Of a stretch of DNA of 64,000 nucleotides, positions 57,646 through 64,000 are shown one piece after another. The translations under genes and the position numbers were made by a program. Under the pieces are notes generated by a model, which was not told the DNA's origin, made no database searches, and was given only the letters and a program-made list of their open reading frames with translations. Source of the DNA: Lampris incognitus (Eukaryota; Chordata; Actinopteri; Lampriformes; Lampridae); the NCBI RefSeq assembly GCF_029633865.1, contig NC_079224.1, positions 20,879,064-20,943,063 on the forward strand, given 5' to 3'. Position 1 is the stretch's first letter. Every line of letters starts with the position of its first letter.

Positions 57646-60261
57646 CACATTCTTGCAGGGCAACTGGGGAAAGAACAGTCACATAACATAGCGTTACACA
57701 AAATCAATCAATTTTATCAACGTGAAACATGAAAACAACCAAATCAGCAGTAGCACCCCCTCCGCTCCCCTTCCTGTGGCCCAGTGCAACACGATAAGCA
57801 CACACAGAGGGTGGCGCGTATGCACCGTGGTCCACATCAAGTTCATACTGTCAGCAGGTGTCAGTAGCAGCGGGTGTGGAAGACTGATGGTGGAGTGATG
57901 GTGACATTAGTGAGTGAGGTGACTTACAGACAGGATGGCGATAAGAATGCCAGCAGCGCAAAGCACACCGTCGCTAATGGTGTCTCCGTTTTTGGCCGGG
58001 TACTTGATGGACTCATCGTCACAGTAAAAGCCGCGACGGTAGGGCTGAATGGCGCTGGTCTCAATGACCAGGAAAGGAAGGCCGGCTAGTGTGGAAAAGC
58101 AGTGAGGCACACACACACACAGGAAGAAGGGCCGTGGGAGTGGGTGAGAGTGAAGGAGAGAGAAAGAGAGAGGGGGGGGGGAGAGAGAGAAAGGTGATGG
58201 GTTAAAGATGGGTAGTCAAAGAGTTTGTAGGTGGACGGCCCAGCACGAGACAAAAAGGGAACGCTTGGGACCGGCTCAATCCGTTCTGTGGCTCTTGTCA
58301 GTTAACTATCGATAAGTAATGAGTTGATGTTTGTGCTGAATTCAGTATTGACAGGGCCTCTTCTGGAGACCGTTGATCTTTATTGATTTATTTTGCACTC
58401 GTGCGTTTGAGTCAGAGCCCGGGGAAAACGCCCGGCCGTCTGTCGTGAGGTAAGTGGGAAGTCTGGATGGAGTGTGTCCCAGTGAGTGCGCCCTTGTTGT
58501 CTAGCTGTGCCGTACTTCAACTTACTGTGGCCAAAGGCAGAGTGACGCCCACGGCTGTGAGAACCGTGTTGGACACCGTGCTGCTCTTATAGGGGAGGCT
58601 TATAGTGGTGTCGTCGCAGAAGAACCCCCTCTGGTACGGCGGCAAGGATGATTTGTGTAAAAACACGGCCACAAGCACCGCTGTATGGTCGGACACACAC
58701 ATGAGCAGGAGTCAGGCGGCTCTTTAAACCGTTATGGTGGAAAGCTGCGTGTACAACACCGATGGAAAAACCAAATGGACAGAGGAACAGAAAGGCAATT
58801 CCACATATGCAGTGGATAGATAGATAAAGATAGAAACAGCAGGTATATTTCATTTCTTTCACTCAGGCAGACAGTCTCTAACATAAAAAACAAATCTCCA
58901 AAAAGTAAAAACTAAAATGGACACCCCCCCCTCCAAAAAGGAAAAGACAAAAAACAAAGAAAAATCGTTTGAGACTGAAGTGAAGCCATTAAGCTTAGAA
59001 AAACATAAACAGACATCAAACAGGCCGAGCTGGCGCTAAATGGCTTGGATGGAGCCACTGGCAGATAATTAACATGGGAAGACACTATCAGTGTTCTGCT
59101 TCCTCCTTCCACTCCTACAGAGGCTTTCAGATGCACTTAAAAAGGCACACTTAAAGATGTCTCGGGGGATGTCTGAGTCCACGAAATTCACTCTCCACCG
59201 CCATTTTAAATTGTGAGAAAAGATCTTATTTAGTGCTCCGGCAACAAATACTGTGTGGGACTGAAGAAGACGTGAACCCAAAAAGACAAGAAACGCCAGA
59301 GGAGGATGTGAAAATCGAGAGCAGTAGCATGGTACTCAGGGGGGACCTCAAAACCTCCGTTAGACTTTGGAAAACATACTTTCAGACACATCAAGGCAAC
59401 GTTTAACTGATGCTGCAGTCTTGAGGTTACCCTCCGAATAATTCTGCGATTTGTGAATACAAAGAAAAACAATCTCTCTCTCTCCCTCTCCCTCTCTCTC
59501 TCATCCGCAAAGAGAACAGGAGTGTGGAGGTCAACCCTGGGTGCTGCCATGGAGGGCTTGATTTCTCAAACCATATGTCAACACACGCCTCAGTTACTGT
59601 GTCCCCTTACCCTTTCAATTCACCAATTCACTCACTCACACACACACACACGCACACGTGCACACACACACACACGTGCACACACAAACACGACAGGTCT
59701 TTGAAGGACCAGCTGGGTTGTGCTCATGTTACATCCTGAGAGCTCCGCTGCCTGATGGGAACCCCAGATCGCTGGCCTTCACATCCACATTCAGCGGGAT
59801 TCATGTTTTTAACATAACTGTTTTCATTCCCCTTCTTTCAACAAATATCTGGACAGAACTACAATAAGCTCTGAGACCACTATGAAAGAAAGAGAGAGAG
59901 CGAGAGAGAGAGAGTGGAGGGGGGGGTGAGTTGGGCGGTGCATATTATAATACTAGAAGAGTGAAAACATACTTTTAAGTGCACTGAATCCTGACTGTCT
60001 GATCTGCTCAGTTTGCTTGGCCACGGGTGAAGCAAAACAGCCTTTCCCGACACATAGCGCTGGGCTTGGAAAACTGGGACTGCTTAGATTGCTGGTGGAC
60101 GTTTGGTGGTGGAAAAAAGACGACTCTCACTGCGGGCCCAAGGCGCCGAATGTGAAATATTTTAACCCAACAGTCCTGACCTCTGTGACCAGCAATGCCT
60201 CGAAACACACTCACAACCTTCAGATTAACTGAAGGGGGCAGACGTGGAGAGGACGGAGAGA

Positions 60262-60339
<78 letters not shown>

Positions 60340-63300
60340 AGTGGCAAAAGGGTTGCAAAATAACCGCAGTTGTCCGAGGCCTTTCACAGGGCTGCATTAG
60401 TCAGTTGTCTACAGCAGCTGATGGGCAGGTTGGACGGAGACAAACCAAAACTTGCTGATAGTCACGGCCACATAAAAGACGACGGCGTATGGTTCTTCTT
60501 TTTTTTTGCTAGGGATTCGGCTGCATGTTCTGCTCCTACCACCTCCCACTAAGCCCATCCGACCTCTCCATCTGTCTAAACAGCGCAGCATCAGCATTCA
60601 GTAGAGCATCTTGGGATTTCCCTTCTTACCCCTTTTCCTCTCTTCCCGCTTCTGACAGCCTGCAGAAAATGTAAAAAATGGTGCACCTCTGCCAAAAACA
60701 ACATCAGTCAGGCGGCGCGGGGAAGTCTCGCGTGTTATATAGGCTGACTTCAATGCAGGAGACACAACAGACGGTGAACTCTCGCAACTCTCGAATCACT
60801 GGGGCAAGAAATAATCTTTAAATAAGTATTTTTTTTTCCTTTCCCAGATTCATTATTAGGCATTTGTTGTCTCTTCTGTTCTGCCCTTGAGCTGTTTGTT
60901 GACCGAGGAATCAACCGACAAACAGTAGCTGTGGGGAAAAACTACATAACATTTTGAAAAGGAGCAGCAACAAACACTTACGTCATATCTTGTCAAAATG
61001 GTGCAAAAAAAAAAAACAACCTATTTTTGGGCTTATAGATTAGTTTCATAAGTTTTTCCATTTGCATCTCCGGGACAGTAGCATTGGCGGTGATGTGATG
61101 CTGCAGCAAATGGAAACTTGAATCGATGTGTAACCCTTACATTGCATCAAATCCCTCCTTATTTTGAAGGCAATTGTCAAAACACGGAGTGCCACTACTA
61201 AAATAAACAGACACACATTTTCCACTTGCTGGCATTGCTCTCTCTCTCTTGCTGTCCCTGGCATATAAATGTATACACGTCTGAGGCAGTTGCGGTGTAT
61301 ACACAGATGCAGTTGTTTTTACATGCACCCTCGTGTGCATAGTAGGAGCCCCCCCCAACCTACTGCCTGTCCGCCTGTGTGTCCATCTGTCTGCCTGTCT
61401 ACCAGTGTGCCTGTCCACCTGCCTGTCTACCCGCCTGTCTGTCCATCCACCTGTCTGTCTGCCCATCTGCCTGCCTGTCTGTCTGTTTGCCTTCCTGTCT
61501 GTCTGCCTGTCTGTCCGCCTGTCTTGTCCGTCTGTCTGTCTGTCCGCCTGTCTGCCCACCTGTCAGCCTGCCTGCCCACCGGCCTGTCTGTCTGTCCAAC
61601 TGCCTGTCTGTCTGCCTGCCTACCTGTCCACCTACATGTCTGTCTGTCCACCCACCTGTCTGTCTGTCCGCCCGTCTGCCTGTCTCTCTGCCTGTCTGTC
61701 TGGGCTGAACTGTATAATTCCACTGCGGTGGGGAAACCAAACCTGCTCGGGTTAAACAAATCACATTTGCATTGAATTGCCACTGGAGAAAGCTACTATG
61801 GAAATCCAAAGAGTCTGTTATTGTCGTTAATCATTATTCCAGAGCACTGGTGTCAGATCAAGGACGCCTGTGTAACATTTTCAAACCCAAAAAACGTCAC
61901 AAATATCTCCGGCAATTTTAATTTTCTTCCCTTTTTTCCCTTTTCAGAGTTGGCAATGCTGAACTGATTAATCCCCCCTAACAATGAACCTCTGCAACCA
62001 TACATAGTAGAAGCTTTGTAAGGTGACTAACTGAAAACATGAACGAGAAAACTGCAGTAACTTAAATACACTGAGCATTACTACCGATTCCTGTGTTCAA
62101 GCAAAAAAACAAAACCCCAGGTTTCCATTCCCTCACAAATTCACCTAAACAGCAGTAGGATTGGGTTCTCCTTACAGAGGAATAAGTCTAGAATTCACTT
62201 TATATCAACTCCAGCAGCACTGACGGTCTGCTGGGATCATACCGAGAGTGGATGGCTCGAATGGCAGAGGAGAAAAACAGGAGTATCCGAGAAGCTGCAA
62301 TACTACAACTGCAATTACCGTGTGAGAATGGAGGAGGGGTAATTACTAGAAGGTGCCCACCATTTCCTCCTCGTGGTCACTCCCCATGCACCACATCTTC
62401 AGCCAGAAAAACCTTTCGCTGATTTGTTGACAAGCTTGGCCAAAGATTCCCAAACAAAGTCAGCTTGTTAAGAGAAGGCCAGTGTTTGTGAATACACAAT
62501 ACATCCTTCAAGGTCTTATTTAAGAATGATGTGGAGTATATATGGTAGACATGTAGCGAGCCCTCCTTACTAACATGCATACACTGCATGTTTTTGTTGT
62601 TTTGTTTTTATCTTCCCCCCCCCCCCATGGCTCTTAAAATCCCCTCACTAGATTCACAACATCAGAGTCTGTTGTGGAGCAACGCCATCAATATTTACAA
62701 CTGCCTGTCACATTCACATGGGCGAAACCCAAGCTAGCTTAACATATGGCTGACCTTTTCACCACTTTCCCTTAATTACTCCGCGCACACGCACGCACAC
62801 GTATATGTGTGTATTAAGCCAGATGTCACTTCAAGAGAATTCCTGGCAAGTGTGGAATGTGAGACTTTCTGGAAAATACGAGCCAAAGGAGAGGTACTAC
62901 AGGTGCGGGTGGGGACCAGAGAATAAAGCCACTTTACTAATGACAATTTCCCCTTAGGGCAGCACATTGTAGCACAGGACCTTACCGGGTTACTGTGAAC
63001 GAGTCAACACATGGTCAGAAGGGGAAACGTTTTTGTTTTGTTTTTTTTTCAAATATAAAAGCAACGTCAGAAAGCGTGAACCACAAACCTAACGAAGAGT
63101 TGCTCGTTATGTAGGGAGACAGACTGGCAGTGAAGGCAGTTTTAAACGTTGTCTAGCACAAAGATATCCAGACAAGGGCAATCTGAAATGTGTTGGTGAA
63201 GATAATGAACTGGCCTCTTAATCAGGCCTCTAGTATGGGGAGGGAAAGTATAGACTGTTCTTTAGCTGCGGTGTAGTGGAGTCAGTCTTCAAACATGGCA

Positions 63301-63485
63301 GGCTTTCCTCCAGTGAATAGCTAATAGGTGAATTACGCGCCCTTACCTAGAAAGAGGCAGAAGAGATCCACTCCAACCAGCAGCTTCTTCCTGCTGTTGT
63401 CTTTACAGATATTATTATTCAGTGAGATGCCGCCGTTCCTCGTCTCTGGTGCCATCGTCTTCTCATAGATCAAGCAGCGTTGCAT
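51465..63485 (-). CDS. plpp3: Phospholipid phosphatase 3 (PAP2 family), complete coding region
   Basis: Exons: 63347-63485, then one of two alternative second exons (58526-58680 or 57928-58085), 53138-53418, 52843-52900, 52541-52717, 51465-51593. With 57928-58085 the frame is 942 nt (313 aa; human PLPP3 is 311). The start MQRC..YEKT aligns in position with the human N-terminus; the inner ATG (MAPETRNGG) is in frame but later. PAP2 motifs: C1 K149...R156-P157 (KVSVGRMRP), C2 SGH at 198-200, C3 SR...H252...D256 ([12 protein letters not shown]). There are six hydrophobic segments and an N-glycosylation site NCS. The C-terminus starts VFFVSDLFK. Known role: an integral ecto-phosphatase that dephosphorylates lysophosphatidate, phosphatidate, ceramide-1-phosphate and S1[13 protein letters not shown] and [11 protein letters not shown] identify PLPP3 rather than PLPP1 or PLPP2. 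The human RGD site is replaced by QGQ (183-185). Confidence 0.93.
51676..52095 (-). repeat. tRNA-derived SINE (family A), copy 6, in plpp3 intron
   Basis: A full-length-like copy between plpp3 exons 5 and 6, same orientation as the gene. Flanked by GATGCACTT at 51667-51675 and 52096-52104. The B-box region has decayed (GTTTGAATTCCC on the minus strand). Confidence 0.88.
53560..54010. repeat. Irregular ATATGACATG tandem array
   Basis: About 450 bp of shuffled 5-10-bp units (GATATGACAT, GACAAGACATCATATG) with a pure (TA)n core at 53718-53741. It lies in the long plpp3 intron before exon 3. Confidence 0.85.
54836..54907. repeat. (GA)n tract within a purine-rich block
   Basis: The GA repeat sits in a strongly purine-biased stretch (54715-55090) with many G-runs. 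(CT)n follows at 55317-55360. 54011-54580 and 55380-56184 show nothing else except a G-run at 55837-55854. Confidence 0.9.
56200..56620 (-). repeat. tRNA-derived SINE (family A), copy 7, with 15-bp duplication
   Basis: Flanked by TCATTTAGCAATCTT at 56185-56199 and 56621-56635, an exact match. The head near 56620 is slightly shortened. It lies in the long plpp3 intron, same strand as the gene. Confidence 0.92.
57585..57640. repeat. (GT)n microsatellite
   Basis: About 54 bp of GT running into GCGCGC, about 290 bp downstream (gene sense) of exon 2b. 56636-57584 has no recognised feature. Confidence 0.95.
57928..58085 (-). CDS. plpp3: plpp3 second coding exon, canonical version (2b)
   Basis: 158 nt, acceptor CACACTAG, donor GTAAGT. 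It encodes [18 protein letters not shown], then [12 protein letters not shown], then [13 protein letters not shown]. This is the version closest to the human PLPP3 protein: end of helix 1, first outer loop and start of helix 2. It lies 440 bp downstream of exon 2a. Confidence 0.92.
58526..58680 (-). CDS. plpp3: plpp3 alternative second coding exon, distal version (2a)
   Basis: 155 nt, acceptor CATACAG, donor GTAAGT, entering after one codon base and leaving at a codon boundary, as 2b does. It encodes [12 protein letters not shown], then [18 protein letters not shown], then a second hydrophobic run. It aligns with 2b around the RGF(F/Y)CDD core but differs elsewhere, and it resembles the alternative second exon known from PLPP1 isoform 2 (QRGFFC...STV pattern, recalled). 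Using both exons, or neither, shifts the frame of exon 3, so they should be mutually exclusive. Confidence 0.85.
60255..60339. repeat. (GA)n microsatellite
   Basis: About 70 bp of pure GA after an impure start, in the plpp3 intron between exons 1 and 2a. (TC)n also lies at 59474-59500. 58681-60250 and 60340-61360 show no gene. Confidence 0.95.
61370..61710. repeat. Long (CTGT/CTGC) tetranucleotide array
   Basis: About 340 bp of TGTC, TGCC and CACC units. The period of 4 keeps all frames open, which produces Cys-rich frames on both strands that are not genes. 61711-63346 shows no further recognised feature. Confidence 0.92.
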
Positions 63486-64000
63486 TTAAAAGATCACGTT
63501 TTTTTACATCAAAAAAACGTTAAGTGGAAACGTCTAATTATAACCTTTCACCTACGACAGCGCAAAGGGCGACTCTGCGTGGATCTCAGCACAGGACTAT
63601 TTGAGGCAATTTGTCTATTAATGAGGAAACGTGCTCTCAGAACGCGCTCATTAGTTTCTCCTTCTTAGAGGGGCGAGTCGCTTTTAACTTGTAGTCATTG
63701 AGTTGTTTCTTGCAGCTCTGAATGGATCTGGTCAGGCTCTCAGCACCGCCTTCCGAAGGAAACCACTCCTCCTCCGACTCCTCCCGCGGGTACGCCACAT
63801 AAGGAATTTGCTCGCATGCATATTACTACACATAGTGAAGGCTGCGCGAAACAAACAAACGTGGTGTGTCCAGCTGATCGCGGCTGTTGCCTGATAAGTG
63901 GGCATTCAAGTAACGATTTTACACAAAACCACTTATCAAATGTTTCTTTTTTATTAGATGCAGCACAGTAACGAAAACTTTACAAAATGCCAACAGCACA
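63486..64000 (-). promoter_or_regulatory. plpp3 5' UTR and upstream region
   Basis: No other gene is seen. This is the region immediately upstream of the plpp3 start codon. It holds a CArG-like CCACATAAGG at about 63797 and GC-richer sequence at 63720-63800. The transcription start and the promoter limit cannot be set; the window ends here. Confidence 0.3.

Noticed and set aside
61269-61809. Cys-rich frames of 110-168 aa on both strands
   Set aside because: A period-4 CTGT/CTGC array keeps all frames open; no start context, splice logic or homology.

Overview
The window is vertebrate nuclear DNA, almost certainly from a ray-finned (teleost) fish. It has short GT-AG exons separated by repeat-filled introns, long (CA)n/(GA)n microsatellites, a Tc1-type transposon, two hAT elements, RTE- and L2-type LINEs, a Ty3/Gypsy retrotransposon and many tRNA-derived SINEs. 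No bacterial, phage or CRISPR signal is present. The coding exons were built by reading splice sites and phase by eye, and all three gene models close in frame.

Three protein-coding genes are supported, all on the minus strand. (1) A PGAP6/TMEM8A-type membrane protein, 13 coding exons (4865-15835, 758 aa): signal peptide, glycosylated ectodomain, EGF-like module, seven-helix CREST-type region. (2) lurap1, three coding exons (18200-20844, 326 aa), a small leucine-rich adaptor with the family C-terminus DDVTFL. (3) plpp3, a lipid phosphate phosphatase (51465-63485, 313 aa) with all three PAP2 motifs. plpp3 carries two homologous, phase-matched versions of its second coding exon, apparently mutually exclusive.

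Layout: 1-2976 is repeat-rich DNA downstream of pgap6. 2977-4864 is its likely 3' UTR. 4865-15835 is pgap6; its 5.4-kb intron 9 holds a Tc1 element, a SINE, an RTE-type LINE and a hAT relic. 16-18 kb is a spacer with an L2 tail. 18200-20844 is lurap1, followed by a CpG-rich upstream region to about 21.7 kb. 22244-31230 is a Gypsy element with matching 5-bp target duplications; its 3' LTR is split by a full-length LINE that has its own 12-bp duplication. 31861-36017 is a near-complete hAT transposon with an exact 8-bp duplication. 36-49.5 kb is gene-free: SINEs, an L2 LINE, microsatellites and a rearranged inverted repeat near 45.4-46.5 kb. 49.5-63.5 kb is plpp3, followed by its upstream region.

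The genes are not an operon and share no visible pathway, although two of the three act on lipids at membranes (GPI-anchor remodelling; lysophosphatidate and sphingosine-1-phosphate dephosphorylation). No wholly new system was found. The strongest leads are the plpp3 alternative exon pair, the nested retroelement stack, and the small templated-looking rearrangement at 46.35-46.46 kb.
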